From Pleomorphomonas koreensis DSM 23070 (GTDB lineage Bacteria > Pseudomonadota > Alphaproteobacteria > Rhizobiales > Pleomorphomonadaceae): 64,000 nt of DNA. The notes under the pieces are model-generated. The model was given only the letters and a program-made list of their open reading frames with translations. It searched no databases and was not told the DNA's origin. Of the stretch, positions 1 through 10,017 are shown piece after piece. Each line of letters starts with the position of its first letter. Positions within the stretch are counted from its first letter, which is position 1. Both the position numbers and the translations under genes were made by a program. The DNA is taken from contig NZ_AULH01000007.1 of NCBI RefSeq assembly GCF_000425185.1, positions 62,001 through 126,000 on the forward strand. Direction: 5' to 3'.

Positions 1-38
1 CGATTTGCTAAGTCTCTGCGGACGGGGCGGAGCCCGCC

Positions 39-3000
39 GTGGTGCGATCCTTGCACGGCGGCGCGGCAACCGGTTGGGCGCGGCGCGGCAGAGGCTTGAG
101 CCCGCCGTCGCACCGGATCGGGTATACGGGAGCCAAGACGCTGAATTCGCTGTATTTCGGTATCGGATTCACGGTCATTCTGGCGCTGTTCGTGGCGCTG
201 GTGGGGCCGCTTTTCGTCGACTGGACGGCCTACCGGGCCGCTTTCGAGACGGAAGCCGCGCATGTTGTGGGACACAAGGTGTCCGTCCGCGGGACGGCCG
301 ATGCCAATCTGTTGCCCTATCCCTCGCTGTCCTTCTCCAACGTGGTGATCGGCGACGATCCGAACGCGCCGCTGATGACGGTCGGCCGCTTCGACATGGA
401 GATCGAGCTGTTCCCGCTGTTGTCGGGTGAAATCCACGTCACCGCCATGCACGTCGTCGAGCCGGAGCTGAACGTCCGCATCGACGACAACGGCGCTTTC
501 GAGTGGATGGCCGCCGACGGCGGCCTCGGCATCAACCCGAGCCGGGTGACGCTGAGCGGCGTCGATATCGAGAACGGCCGCGTCGTCGTCGCCGATGCCC
601 GGCACAGCCAGCCGGTGGTGGTCGATGGCATCAACGCCCGCCTTGACGCGCCGGCCCTGGCCGGCCCCTACAAGATCGAGGGCACGGCGCGGACCGGCGG
701 CGACACCTTCTCCGTCAAGGCGGCGACCGGCGCCGCCGACGGCAGCGGCACGCTGACGCTGAAGGCCAACGTGCGCTCGGCGGCCCGTCCGGTGGCGGCG
801 AGCTTCGACGGCCGGCTGAAGATCGCCAACCACCGGCCGACCTGGGCCGGCAAGGCGACGCTCGCCCGCGTCATCGCCAAGGAGGACCGGGAGACGCTGC
901 CCTGGTCGCTGGATGCCGATCTCGACGTGTCCAGCCGGGCGGTGCTGGCCAAGGCGCTGGAGTTCCGCTACGGCAGCGAGGAGCGGCCGTTCAGCATTTC
1001 CGGCGTCGCCACGCTCGATCTGGCGGCGGTGCCGAGCTTCGAGGCGGTGCTGTCGGCCCGCCAGATCGACCTCGACCGGACGCTCGGCGAGGGACCGGAC
1101 AAGCCGGTGTCCTTCGACGGCGCGCTCACGGCCTTCGGCGCCGCCATCGCCGGCCTGCCGGTGCCGGGCGTGCCCGGCCGCATCGGCTTCGACATTCCCG
1201 GCGTGGTGGTCGGCGGCAGCATTGTCTCCGACCTCCGGGCCGACCTGGTCACCGCCGCCTCGGGCTGGACCATCGATACGCTGGAAGCGACGCTGCCCGG
1301 CCGTTCGTCGCTGGCCGCCCACGGCCGGCTGGCCACCACGCCGACCGTCGGCTTCGACGGCGACGTGACGCTGTCCTCCGATCAGCCGGCGACGCTGATC
1401 GCCTGGTGGGCGCCCAACCGGCCGAAGGTTGTCCTCGATCCGTTCCGCGTCAGCGCCAAGGTGGCCGCCTCGGCCGACGGGCTGACGCTCGACGAGGTCG
1501 ACGCCCGCCTCGACGACGGCCGGGTCAGCGGCTCGCTCGATTTCGCGCCCGGTCTCGCCGGCCGCAAGCCGCGCCTGACGCTGGCGCTCGACGCCGACCA
1601 GTTGCGCCTCTCCGACGTCGAGACGGTGGCCGGTCTCGTCACGGGACCGGGCGCCGGGGCGGACGTGGTGGTCAAGGCGGCCATCGGCACGCTGATCGCC
1701 GGCGACGCTCGCGCCGAGGGCTTCGACGTGTCGGCGTCGCTGGTCGACGCCACGCTCGACGTCGACCGGCTGTTCGTCCGCTCGCTGTCCGGCGCCCGCG
1801 TCACGGCGGCCGGCACCATCCGCGACGTGACGACGACGCCCGACGGCTCGATCCAGATGCGCGTGTCGGCCGAGAAGCTGGACGGCATCGCCGATCTCGC
1901 CCGCGCGCTCGTCCCCGACACGCCGGCCGCCGCCTTCCTGCGCGACGCGGCGCCGCATCTCGGCCCGGCCAGCCTCGAAGGCACGGTGCTGGCCAGGGCG
2001 TCGGGCGAGGGCACCGACCTCAAGGTGGAGCTGAACGGCTCGGCCGGCACCACCGACATCCGCGGCGAGCTGGCGTTCAAGGGGCGCGTCGACGCCTGGG
2101 ACGCCGCCGACATCTCCACCGACATCCGCCTTGCCGGTCCCGATGGCGCCGAACTGATGCGGCAATTCGGCCTCGCCGTGCCCGACGTCGGCCGGCCGGG
2201 CGCCGGCAGCCTGACGCTGTCGGCCATGGGCAAGTCGAAGGACGGCCTCGCCGTGGTGCTGCGCGGCGCCATGGGACCGACCGAGGTGACGCTGAACGGT
2301 TCGGCCACCTTGACGCGCGGCGCGGCGCCGGGCGCCGAGCTGGATCTCGACCTGAAGTCGCCCGACGTCGGCTCGCTGCTGGTCCTCTCGGGCAACATCG
2401 TGCAGGGGGTGATCGGCTCGACGCCGGCCGACGTCGCCGCCCATCTCTCCGTCGGCAACCGGCGCGTCGCCGTCAGCCGCATCGAGGGCAAGCTGGGCGG
2501 CGTGCCGACCGGCGGCGAGATCGCCGTCGACTTCGCGCCGGCCGTGCCGCTGGTCACCGGCAATCTCTCCTTCGACGAGAGTTCGCTCGCCAGCCTCGGC
2601 GAGGCGGTGCTCGGGCCGGCGGTGTTCGATTTCCCCATCGTCCAGAGCCGCAATCCCTGGCCGGAGGCGCCGTTCGGCGCGGCGCTGATCGACGGCTTCG
2701 ACACGGCGCTGGCCCTGAAGTTCGGCCGGCTCGACATCGAGGGCGGCCTCGTGGCGGGGGGTGTGTCGCTGATGCTCAACAGCAATGCCTCGGGCACTGG
2801 TCTCGACGGCATCAAGGGAACGTTCGCCGGTGGCAAGCTCTCCGGCGACCTGATGATCAAGCGCGACCTCGACGGCACGGCCGGTGTTTCCGGCACGCTG
2901 CGCCTCGAGCGGGCGGCGGCCGACGAACTCGCCTGGCAGCGCGACGGACGGCCGATGGTCACCGGCGCCTTCAATGCCGACGTGCAGGTCAACGCCACCG

Positions 3001-3827
3001 GCCGCACGCTGGCCGGCTGGATGTCGTCGCTGACCGGCGGCGGCAGCTTCTCTCTGGAGGACGGCCGGCTGGCCCACATGACCACGCGCGCCTTCGATCC
3101 GGTGATCCGGCTGGCCGACGCCGGCAAGGACCTTTCCGAGGACCGCATCCGCCAGGCGTTCACCGACAATGTCGACATGGGCGATCTCGCCTTCGACCGG
3201 CTCGACGCCGCCTTCACGCTGGCCAGCGGCACGCTTCGCGCGCCCAACATCGTGGTGGCCGGCAAGGGCGGCACCACCACCGGCTCGGCGACGGTGGACC
3301 TTTCCCGCCTCAGCCTCCAAAGCGAGTGGCGCCTGTCGCTCGACGCCGCCGAGACGGCGGCCGGCGGCGTGCCGCAGGTGTCGGTGCTGTTCTCCGGGCC
3401 GATCGCCGATCCGTCCCGCCGCATCGACGTCACCGCCTTCGCCTCCTATCTCGGCATCCGCGCCCTCGAAAAGGAGACGCAGCGGGTGCTGATGATGCAG
3501 GCCGACATCCTCGAACGCGAGCTGCTGTCGCGGCAGGTGCTGCGCGACCGCGAGGCGCTCGACCGTCGCAACCGCCTGATGCTGGAGGCGCGCGACCGCG
3601 CCGCCGCGTCGGCGGCCGGCGAGAAGGCCAAGGCCGCCGCCATCGCCGCCGCCGAAAAGGCGCGGGCAGCGGCCGAGAAGGCCAAGCCCGCCGATCCGCT
3701 CGACGCCATCGGCAAAATGCTGGACGCCACGCCGCCGGGCAACGCGCCGCCGGCCGGCAAGCTGCGGCCGCTGCCCAGCTCCGACGTCGGCCTGCCGCCG
3801 GGCGGCGTCACGGGGAGCGCGCCATGA
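39..3827 (+). CDS. AsmA family envelope biogenesis protein
   Basis: Large protein of up to 1262 residues. A single hydrophobic segment near residues 35-57 is followed by a very long periplasmic region of alternating beta-rich repeats, typical of AsmA/TamB-like proteins. These are implicated in lipid transport and outer membrane homeostasis. The C-terminus has an Ala/Lys/Glu-rich helical stretch (about residues 1185-1225) and a Pro-rich tail. The start is uncertain: GTG at 39 or 42, or TTG at 51 or 96, all fit; TTG 96 would leave the shortest leader before the membrane helix. The stop overlaps the next gene by four bases (ATGA), so the two are probably co-translated. Confidence 0.85.
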   Translation: MVRSLHGGAATGWARRGRGLSPPSHRIGYTGAKTLNSLYFGIGFTVILALFVALVGPLFVDWTAYRAAFETEAAHVVGHKVSVRGTADANLLPYPSLSFSNVVIGDDPNAPLMTVGRFDMEIELFPLLSGEIHVTAMHVVEPELNVRIDDNGAFEWMAADGGLGINPSRVTLSGVDIENGRVVVADARHSQPVVVDGINARLDAPALAGPYKIEGTARTGGDTFSVKAATGAADGSGTLTLKANVRSAARPVAASFDGRLKIANHRPTWAGKATLARVIAKEDRETLPWSLDADLDVSSRAVLAKALEFRYGSEERPFSISGVATLDLAAVPSFEAVLSARQIDLDRTLGEGPDKPVSFDGALTAFGAAIAGLPVPGVPGRIGFDIPGVVVGGSIVSDLRADLVTAASGWTIDTLEATLPGRSSLAAHGRLATTPTVGFDGDVTLSSDQPATLIAWWAPNRPKVVLDPFRVSAKVAASADGLTLDEVDARLDDGRVSGSLDFAPGLAGRKPRLTLALDADQLRLSDVETVAGLVTGPGAGADVVVKAAIGTLIAGDARAEGFDVSASLVDATLDVDRLFVRSLSGARVTAAGTIRDVTTTPDGSIQMRVSAEKLDGIADLARALVPDTPAAAFLRDAAPHLGPASLEGTVLARASGEGTDLKVELNGSAGTTDIRGELAFKGRVDAWDAADISTDIRLAGPDGAELMRQFGLAVPDVGRPGAGSLTLSAMGKSKDGLAVVLRGAMGPTEVTLNGSATLTRGAAPGAELDLDLKSPDVGSLLVLSGNIVQGVIGSTPADVAAHLSVGNRRVAVSRIEGKLGGVPTGGEIAVDFAPAVPLVTGNLSFDESSLASLGEAVLGPAVFDFPIVQSRNPWPEAPFGAALIDGFDTALALKFGRLDIEGGLVAGGVSLMLNSNASGTGLDGIKGTFAGGKLSGDLMIKRDLDGTAGVSGTLRLERAAADELAWQRDGRPMVTGAFNADVQVNATGRTLAGWMSSLTGGGSFSLEDGRLAHMTTRAFDPVIRLADAGKDLSEDRIRQAFTDNVDMGDLAFDRLDAAFTLASGTLRAPNIVVAGKGGTTTGSATVDLSRLSLQSEWRLSLDAAETAAGGVPQVSVLFSGPIADPSRRIDVTAFASYLGIRALEKETQRVLMMQADILERELLSRQVLRDREALDRRNRLMLEARDRAAASAAGEKAKAAAIAAAEKARAAAEKAKPADPLDAIGKMLDATPPGNAPPAGKLRPLPSSDVGLPPGGVTGSAP

Positions 3828-4354
3828 CCTCGCCGAGCGATCATCCCGGTCCGCAGCGGAGCCGCCGGCCGAAGCCGACCACCCGGCCGGCTACGGTCGC
3901 CGACGTCGACATCATCGCCGGCTTCATCCGGTCGCTCGCCGCCTACGAGAACCTCTCCGAGAAGATGGTGGCGACGGCGGAGGACTATGCCGCCGCCTTC
4001 TTCGGCGATGCCCCGCGCGTCTTCTGCGAGCTGGGCTTCATCGGCGACCGGCCGGCCGGCATCGCCGTCTGGTTCTATTCCTTCTCGACCTTCCTCGGCC
4101 GGCACGGGCTCTATCTCGAAGACATCTTCGTCGATCCGGCGGCGCGCGGCCAGGGGGTGGGCAAGGCGCTGCTGGCCCGGCTGGCCCGGCGCTGCGTCGA
4201 TGAGAATCTCGGCCGCTTCGAGTGGACGGTGCTCGACTGGAACAAGTCGGCGATCGGCTTCTACGCCGCCATGGGCGCGCCGCTCAACGACGCCTGGGTG
4301 CCGGTGCGCATGGGGCGGGAGGCGATCGAGAAGCTGGCGAGGGAAGCCCCGTGA
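3824..4354 (+). CDS. GNAT N-acetyltransferase, diamine/spermidine acetyltransferase-like
   Basis: 176-residue protein with the GNAT fold. The acetyl-CoA-binding motif A (RGQGVGKALL) is at residues 109-118, preceded by LYLEDIFV, and a WTVLDWN...FY motif lies at 134-147. That combination resembles the spermidine/diamine (SSAT-type) acetyltransferase branch, so a small amine substrate is likely but unproven. It overlaps the AsmA gene upstream (ATGA) and folA downstream (GTGA), forming a three-gene translationally coupled cluster. Confidence 0.85.
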   Translation: MTSPSDHPGPQRSRRPKPTTRPATVADVDIIAGFIRSLAAYENLSEKMVATAEDYAAAFFGDAPRVFCELGFIGDRPAGIAVWFYSFSTFLGRHGLYLEDIFVDPAARGQGVGKALLARLARRCVDENLGRFEWTVLDWNKSAIGFYAAMGAPLNDAWVPVRMGREAIEKLAREAP

Positions 4355-4899
4355 GCCGGCCGCTTCTCGATATCGTGGTGGCCATGGCCGAAAACGGCAT
4401 CATCGGCTCCGGCGGCGCCATGCCCTGGCATCTGTCGACCGACCTCAAGTATTTCAAGGCGCTGACGCTCGGCCGTCCCATGGTGATGGGCCGCAAGACC
4501 TTCGAATCCATCGGCAGGCCCCTGCCGGGGCGCGAGACCTTCGTCGTCTCCCGCGATCCGGCCTTCGCGCCGGCCGGCGTCACGGTGATCGGCGATCTCG
4601 ACGCGGCGCTGCAGGCGGCGGCGGCCAGCGCCGAGACAAGGGGCGTTCCGTCCTTCGTGGTGGCCGGCGGCGGCATTCTCTACGCGGCGACGATCGGTCG
4701 CGCCGATCGGCTCTACGTCACCCGCGTCGCCGCGTCGCCGGAGGGTGACACCCGCTTTCCGCCGATCGATCCGGCGCTGTGGCGGCTGGCGGCCAGCGAG
4801 CCGATGATACGCGGCGAGCGCGACAGCGCCGACGCCCGTTTCGAGACCTGGGTACGGCGTAATGCGGGTACGTCGAAAGAATCGCTCACGGGCGGTTGA
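4351..4899 (+). CDS. folA: Dihydrofolate reductase
   Basis: 182-residue DHFR that reduces dihydrofolate to tetrahydrofolate with NADPH, recycling the product of thymidylate synthase. The N-terminal strand VVAMAENGIIG, the PWHL loop, the MGRKTFESIG segment and VVAGGGILY near residue 105 are family hallmarks. The GTG start overlaps the GNAT stop. The thyA gene of the same folate cycle lies 5 kb away on the other strand. Length is slightly above the usual 160-170 because of a C-terminal extension. Confidence 0.95.
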   Translation: MSRPLLDIVVAMAENGIIGSGGAMPWHLSTDLKYFKALTLGRPMVMGRKTFESIGRPLPGRETFVVSRDPAFAPAGVTVIGDLDAALQAAAASAETRGVPSFVVAGGGILYAATIGRADRLYVTRVAASPEGDTRFPPIDPALWRLAASEPMIRGERDSADARFETWVRRNAGTSKESLTGG

Positions 4900-5003
4900 T
4901 CGCCGCCGCCCCGCACCCCAAATGGCGTTTGATCTGTGCGTTGATGAGGGCGGCGTCGCCCCCTATGATCGCCGTACAAGCAACTCAAGGAGGACAGGAC
5001 CCT

Positions 5004-6122
5004 ATGCCCTGGAGCAATCAGAGCGGCGGCGGCGGATGGAAAGGCGGCGGCAACGGACCTTGGGGTCAGCCGCCCAGGGGGCCGCAGGGCGGCGGGGGCA
5101 ACGAGCCGCCGGATCTCGAGGAACTGCTCCGGCGCGGCCAGGACAAGATTCGCCATCTCCTTCCCGGCGGCGGCCGGCCCGGATCGGGCGAGCCGACGGG
5201 CCTGTTGACGGCACTGCCGCTGATCGCGGTGGCCGCCGTCGGCTTCTGGCTCTACCAGAGCATCTACGTGGTCCAGCCGGACCAGGTGGGCGTCGAGCTG
5301 TTCTTCGGCAAGGTCAAGCCGGAGCTGAACGAGCCGGGCATCCATTTCGCCTTCTGGCCGGTCGAGCAGGTGGAAACGCCGGCCATCCTCAAGGAAAACC
5401 AGGAAGTGCTCGGCGGCGGAGCCGGTGGCGGCGCCGATTCGATCATGCTGTCGGGCGACCAGAATCTGGTCAGCGTCGAGTTCTCGGTGCTCTGGCGCAT
5501 TGCCGACCCCGTCAAGTATCTGTTCCGCGTCGCTGATCCGCCGGAGATCGTCCGCAAGGTGTCGGAATCGGTGATGCGCGAAGTGGTCGGCCGTACCCGT
5601 GCCGACGAGTTCCGCACCACCGGCCGCGAGGCGGCCCAGACGGCGGTGCGCGAGCGCGTGCAGCAGACGCTCGACGCTTACGACGCGGGCATCTCGATCA
5701 CTGCCGTCAACGTCACCCGCGCCGACCCGCCGCTTGAGGTGCAGGACGCCTTCGGCGAGGTGCAGCGCGCCCAGCAGGACCAGGACAAGTTCAAGCAGGA
5801 CGCCCAGGCCTATGCCAACAAGCGGCTCGGCGAGGCGCGCGGCGAGGCGTCGCAGATCCGCGAGGGTGCGCTCGGCTACCGCGATCAGGTGATCGCCGAG
5901 GCGACCGGTGGCGCGCAGCGCTTCACCTCCGTCTACGAGCAATACATCAAGGCGCCCGACATCACGCGCGAGCGCATCTACCTCGAAACCATGGAGGGTG
6001 TGCTGTCGAAGACCAACAAGGTGCTTCTGGACAGCGGTTCCACCCAGGGCGTGCTGCCCTACCTGCCGCTGCCCGAGATCGGGCGGCCGACGACCCCCTC
6101 CAGCACGGGAGCCGCCCAGTGA
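5004..6122 (+). CDS. hflK: FtsH modulator HflK
   Basis: 372-residue SPFH/prohibitin-family membrane protein that forms, with HflC, the periplasmic-facing complex surrounding and modulating the FtsH protease. A Gly-rich cytoplasmic N-terminus (residues 5-35) precedes one transmembrane helix (about 67-88) and the SPFH domain. The start is set by a strong AAGGAGGA ribosome binding site ending about 10 bases before the ATG; a longer upstream reading frame lacks such a site. It overlaps hflC by four bases (GTGA). Confidence 0.95.
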   Translation: MPWSNQSGGGGWKGGGNGPWGQPPRGPQGGGGNEPPDLEELLRRGQDKIRHLLPGGGRPGSGEPTGLLTALPLIAVAAVGFWLYQSIYVVQPDQVGVELFFGKVKPELNEPGIHFAFWPVEQVETPAILKENQEVLGGGAGGGADSIMLSGDQNLVSVEFSVLWRIADPVKYLFRVADPPEIVRKVSESVMREVVGRTRADEFRTTGREAAQTAVRERVQQTLDAYDAGISITAVNVTRADPPLEVQDAFGEVQRAQQDQDKFKQDAQAYANKRLGEARGEASQIREGALGYRDQVIAEATGGAQRFTSVYEQYIKAPDITRERIYLETMEGVLSKTNKVLLDSGSTQGVLPYLPLPEIGRPTTPSSTGAAQ

Positions 6123-7036
6123 TGCGCACGATTGCCTTGCCCTTCGTCCTGATCGCCTTGGCTGTCCTCGCGCTGATCGTCTATTCGTCGACCTTCATCG
6201 TCACCGAACGCGACCAGGCCATCCAGCTCCGCTTCGGCGAGATCCAGCGGGTGATCACCCAGCCCGGCATCTACTTCAAGCTGCCGACCAACATGGTCGA
6301 TACCGTGCAGATCGTCGACAAGCGCCTCAACACGCTGGAGATCGACAACAACGTCGTGCAGGTGCGCGACAGCCGGCAGTATGTGGTCGACGCCTTCGCC
6401 GCCTACCGCATCGTCAACGCCAGGGCCTTCCGCGAAAGCGTCACCGGCAACATGGCGCTGGCCGAGACACGCATCAAGACCCGCCTCGATTCGGCGCTGC
6501 GCCGCGTCTACGGCACGCGCTCGTTCGGCGACGCGTTGTCCGAGGAACGGGCGGCGATGATGCGCGAGGTGGCGGAATTCGTCCGGCCGGAGGCGGCCAA
6601 CCTCGGCATCGACATCGTCGAGCTGCGCATCCGCCGCACCGAGCTGCCCAACAACGTGCTGGAGCAGACCTACGACCGCATGCGGTCGGAGCGTCTGGCC
6701 GAGGCGGCCGAATTGCGCGCCGAAGGCACGCAGGAAGCCGCCCGCATCCGTGCCGAGGCCGACCGTCAGGCGACGGTGCTTTTGGCCGAGGCGCGGCGCG
6801 ACGCCGACATCCTGCACGGCGAGGGCGACGCCGAGCGCAACCGCATCTTCGCGGAGGCCTATGGCGCCGACAAGGGCTTCTTCGAGTTCTACCGCTCGAT
6901 GCAGGCCTACGCGACCTCGCTCGCTTCGGGCACGACCATGCTGCTCAAGCCGGACTCGGAGTTCTTCCGCTTCTTCAAGGGCCCGTCCGGGATGGTGGCC
7001 AGCGAGGCGGCGCCGGCCGCCAACGCTCTGCCGTGA
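6119..7036 (+). CDS. hflC: FtsH modulator HflC
   Basis: About 305 residues: N-terminal transmembrane helix (residues 4-24), then the SPFH domain beginning FIVTERDQAIQLRFGEI and a helical C-terminal region. Partner of HflK. The start may be GTG at 6119, overlapping the hflK stop, or the adjacent ATG at 6122. Order hflK-hflC-DUF2065-degP is conserved in many alphaproteobacteria and links FtsH control with periplasmic protein quality control. Confidence 0.94.
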   Translation: MMRTIALPFVLIALAVLALIVYSSTFIVTERDQAIQLRFGEIQRVITQPGIYFKLPTNMVDTVQIVDKRLNTLEIDNNVVQVRDSRQYVVDAFAAYRIVNARAFRESVTGNMALAETRIKTRLDSALRRVYGTRSFGDALSEERAAMMREVAEFVRPEAANLGIDIVELRIRRTELPNNVLEQTYDRMRSERLAEAAELRAEGTQEAARIRAEADRQATVLLAEARRDADILHGEGDAERNRIFAEAYGADKGFFEFYRSMQAYATSLASGTTMLLKPDSEFFRFFKGPSGMVASEAAPAANALP

Positions 7037-7043
7037 GGTCGTC

Positions 7044-7232
7044 TTGAACGACTTCCTTGTTGCCGTCGGCCTGATGGCCGTCATCGAGGGGCTGCTTTAC
7101 GCGGCAGCCCCTCAAGTCATGCGCAAAGGGCTCCGCCAGCTCCTCCAGACCTCCGATTTCTGGCTGAGGACCGGCGGGATCATCGCCATGGCGGCGGGCG
7201 TCGCCATCGTCTGGGCGGTGCGGGGCGGCTGA
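7044..7232 (+). CDS. DUF2065 (YjeT-like) small membrane protein
   Basis: 62-residue protein with two predicted membrane helices (about residues 3-21 and 43-59) linked by a basic segment. It matches the DUF2065/YjeT pattern, a family of unknown function that regularly follows hflC. The TTG start lies 7 bases after the hflC stop with a GAGG element just upstream, so it is in the hfl operon. Confidence 0.82.
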   Translation: MNDFLVAVGLMAVIEGLLYAAAPQVMRKGLRQLLQTSDFWLRTGGIIAMAAGVAIVWAVRGG

Positions 7233-7246
7233 CGCTCCGCCATGGA

Positions 7247-7325
7247 GTCGTTCCGGCGCAATCCGGGGCCGGAACTGCTCCGTTTTGTTTTTACGCAATT
7301 CCTGACGGAAAAGTGTTCGCCCCTA
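7247..7325 (-). repeat. Degenerate copy of a dispersed rhizobial-type repeat
   Basis: Read on the minus strand this stretch contains GGAATTGCGTAAAAACAAA followed by GGAGCAGTTCCGG. It shares the GGAATTGCGT core and the CAAA/AGC layout of the element at 14636-14740. It lies between the hfl operon and degP and is probably non-coding. Confidence 0.55.
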
Positions 7326-7420
7326 CCCTGGAGTTGTATTGGTGTGGGGTTTGTCTCCATCCGGGAAACGGATTATGACTGCGCCGGGTGTGCTCAGGCT
7401 CTAGTGAAGGAAGACCGGAC

Positions 7421-8926
7421 ATGGTCTCAGGAAACAGGACGGTGCGCGGCACCAGGCGGGGTCTTGCGGCTGCCATGCTGGCGGCGGCGCTGGCGTTTGC
7501 CGGGCCGGCATCGGCCGAGCAGGGACCGGATTCGGTCGCCGATCTCGCCGAGAAGCTGATCGGGGCGGTGGTCAACATCTCGACGACCCAGACGGTGGCC
7601 GAGACGCGACAGGTGCCACTGCCGCAGGTGCCGGAGGGCTCGCCCTTCCAGGACTTCTTCAACGAGTTCTTCGACAAGAACGGCCGCAATGGCGACAACG
7701 GCGGCGGCGACGAGGGCGGCAGCGACGAGGGCGGCGATCCGCGCAAGGTGCAGTCGCTCGGCTCGGGCTTCGTCATCGATCCCTCGGGCATCATCATCAC
7801 CAACAACCACGTGATCGAGGATGCCGACGAGATCGTCGCCAACTTCTCCGACGGCTCCAAGCTGAAGGCCGAGCTGGTCGGCCGCGATGCCAAGACCGAC
7901 CTCGCGGTGCTGCGCGTCAAGCCCGACAAGCCGCTGACCGCCGTGAAGTTCGGCGACAGCGAGCACATGCGCGTCGGCGACTGGGTGATGGCGATCGGCA
8001 ATCCGTTCGGCCTCGGCGGCACGGTGACCACCGGCATCATCTCGGCGCGCAACCGCGACATCAATTCCGGCCCCTACGACAACTACATCCAGACCGACGC
8101 CGCCATCAACCGCGGCAATTCCGGCGGCCCGCTGTTCAACGAGACGGGCGAGGTGATCGGCATCAACACCGCCATCATCTCGCCGTCCGGCGGCTCGATC
8201 GGCATCGGCTTCGCCATTCCCTCGGAGATCGCCGTCAGCGTCGTCGATCAGTTGCGCGAGTTCGGCGAGACCCACCGCGGCTGGCTCGGCGTCAACATCC
8301 AGGAGGTCACCGACGACCTCGCCGAAAGCCTCGGCATCGACAAGCCGCAGGGCGCGCTGGTGGCCGGCGTCACCGAGGGCGGGCCGGCGGCGGTGGCCAG
8401 GATCGAGCCGGGCGACGTCATCGTTGCCTTCGACGGCCATCCCATCAAGGCCATGCGCGAGCTGCCGCGCCTCGTCGCCAACACGGCGGTGGGCAAGGAG
8501 GTGGACGTCACGCTGATCCGCAAGGGCAAGGAGCTGAACCTGCCGGTCAAGCTCGGCCGCCTCGAGGAGAGCGAGACGGTGGCGGCGAAGGCCGAGGAAG
8601 CGCCGCCCGAGCCGCCGAAGGACGAGAAGAAGATCATCGGCCTGACGCTCGGTCAGCTCGACGATGCCGCCCGTCAGAAGCTCAGCCTCAACGCCGAGGT
8701 GAAGGGCGTGGTGGTGACCGACGTCGATCCGGCGAGCCCGGCCGCCGACAAGGGCATCGCGGCCGGCGACATCATCGTCGAGGTGGCGCAGGAGGAAGTG
8801 CTGTCGCCCGAGGACGTCGCCAAGACCGTCGACAGGCAGAAGGCGATGGGGCGCAAGTCGGTGCTGCTCCTGGTCTCCAACGCCGGCGGCGACCTGCGCT
8901 TCGTGGCCATCAAGATCGATCGCTGA
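7421..8926 (+). CDS. degP: Do/DegP family periplasmic serine endoprotease
   Basis: 501-residue trypsin-like protease/chaperone. A signal peptide ends at ASA (residue 32). The catalytic triad is visible: His in NNHVIED (about 129), Asp in TDLAVLRV (about 160), Ser in RGNSGGPLF (about 232). Two PDZ domains follow, at about residues 285-375 and 410-495. A Gly/Asp-rich loop at 85-108 takes the place of the LA loop. The ATG at 7421 sits just before the signal peptide with GAAGGAAGA upstream, so it is preferred over an in-frame start 33 bases earlier. A strong terminator follows. Confidence 0.93.
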   Translation: MVSGNRTVRGTRRGLAAAMLAAALAFAGPASAEQGPDSVADLAEKLIGAVVNISTTQTVAETRQVPLPQVPEGSPFQDFFNEFFDKNGRNGDNGGGDEGGSDEGGDPRKVQSLGSGFVIDPSGIIITNNHVIEDADEIVANFSDGSKLKAELVGRDAKTDLAVLRVKPDKPLTAVKFGDSEHMRVGDWVMAIGNPFGLGGTVTTGIISARNRDINSGPYDNYIQTDAAINRGNSGGPLFNETGEVIGINTAIISPSGGSIGIGFAIPSEIAVSVVDQLREFGETHRGWLGVNIQEVTDDLAESLGIDKPQGALVAGVTEGGPAAVARIEPGDVIVAFDGHPIKAMRELPRLVANTAVGKEVDVTLIRKGKELNLPVKLGRLEESETVAAKAEEAPPEPPKDEKKIIGLTLGQLDDAARQKLSLNAEVKGVVVTDVDPASPAADKGIAAGDIIVEVAQEEVLSPEDVAKTVDRQKAMGRKSVLLLVSNAGGDLRFVAIKIDR

Positions 8927-8950
8927 GGCAAGTTCCTTCGCCAAAGGACA

Positions 8951-8980
8951 GCGGCCGGTCCCTGATGGGGCCGGCCGCTT
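8951..8980. terminator. Bidirectional terminator between degP and the DUF4424 gene
   Basis: A 12-bp GC-rich stem (GCGGCCGGTCCC pairing with GGGGCCGGCCGC, one G-U) closes on a TGAT loop, between convergent genes. Flanking T and A residues are modest on both sides. Confidence 0.7.
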
Positions 8981-9003
8981 GTCATTGGGGAAGGGGCGGC
9001 CGT

Positions 9004-10017
9004 TCAGTCGGTCGGGCGCCGCACCAGCGCGATGTCGATGTCGCGCTCGGGGTAGAAATCGTCGGCGGTCAGCTCGAAGGTGGTCGGGCCGGTCTTCCTG
9101 ACGCCGTCGCCGCAGAAGGACACCAGCGTGTCGGCGTCTCCCTTGTCGACCGTCAGGTGAAAGCGGCCGATGGTGCCGCCCCAGTTGGCGCCGGTGGTGA
9201 GCACGTAGGATATCCAGCTTTCCTGGAGATAGGACTCCTCGGCTTTAGCGGCGTCGAGGCGCCTGGACACCGCCTTGACGAAAGCATCGTCGAAGCAGAA
9301 GCGCTGCTTCTCCCGCTCGAACGCCTCGCCGGTGAACGGAGCGTTGTCGTCGTAGCCGACGAAGTTGAGGCCGGCCGAAGCGCCGACGCTCGGCGTGTAG
9401 CGGTGGGCGACCTTCAGGTCGCGGCCGGCCGGGAAGGTGGTGCGCCACCAGTAGGTGGTCTTCAGCTTCCACATCGGCACGTAGTCGGTCTTCCAGCCGC
9501 TGCCGTCGTCATAGTCCATGGGCACGACGATGCCGCGCTCGATCCAGTCGGCGAGAAGGTCTTTCGGCAGGGCGGCCAGCGCCTGGGCCGTGGCGTCGCC
9601 GAACGGCAGTAGCGGCACGGCGTGCGCCGCGAGGTCGCCGGTGATCTCGACGTCGGCGGCGAAGGCATGGCGGTCGATGGCCGGCGTCACCGGCTGACCG
9701 TCGATCGCCACCGAGAAGTTCATGAAGTTGTCGGAGTCCGGATTGGGGACCGACACCATGAAATCGCCGCTGCCCTCGACGTCCGGCATCGGGAAGGCGA
9801 CCACCGCCGTGCGGTCCTGCTGGCCTTCGTTGTGGAAGACGTAGTCGACGCGCACTTCCTTCGGGGAGATGTAGAGATCCTCGCTCCGCATGCTGACGTT
9901 GTCGGCGGCGACGAAGGTCAGCCCGCCGGCCGCCAATTCAGCCATGGTGTCGTTGGCGCGGGCGGCAATGGGCAGCGCCGCCAGCGCGGCGGCTCCGAAG
10001 GCGGCGAGACGGTTCAT
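9004..10017 (-). CDS. DUF4424 family secreted protein
   Basis: 337 residues with a signal peptide ending near ARA (residue 21). The body begins [14 protein letters not shown] and continues [19 protein letters not shown], the pattern of DUF4424, a periplasmic family of unknown function. Its start overlaps the thyA stop by four bases (ATGA), so it is translated downstream of thyA, although no functional link to thymidylate synthesis is apparent. Confidence 0.8.
   Translation of the reverse strand: MNRLAAFGAAALAALPIAARANDTMAELAAGGLTFVAADNVSMRSEDLYISPKEVRVDYVFHNEGQQDRTAVVAFPMPDVEGSGDFMVSVPNPDSDNFMNFSVAIDGQPVTPAIDRHAFAADVEITGDLAAHAVPLLPFGDATAQALAALPKDLLADWIERGIVVPMDYDDGSGWKTDYVPMWKLKTTYWWRTTFPAGRDLKVAHRYTPSVGASAGLNFVGYDDNAPFTGEAFEREKQRFCFDDAFVKAVSRRLDAAKAEESYLQESWISYVLTTGANWGGTIGRFHLTVDKGDADTLVSFCGDGVRKTGPTTFELTADDFYPERDIDIALVRRPTD

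Noticed and set aside
1406-3820. Long Arg-rich reading frames overlapping the AsmA gene on both strands
   Set aside because: Shadow frames produced by high G+C; composition is Arg/Ala/Pro-rich with no family features, while the AsmA frame has clear domains.
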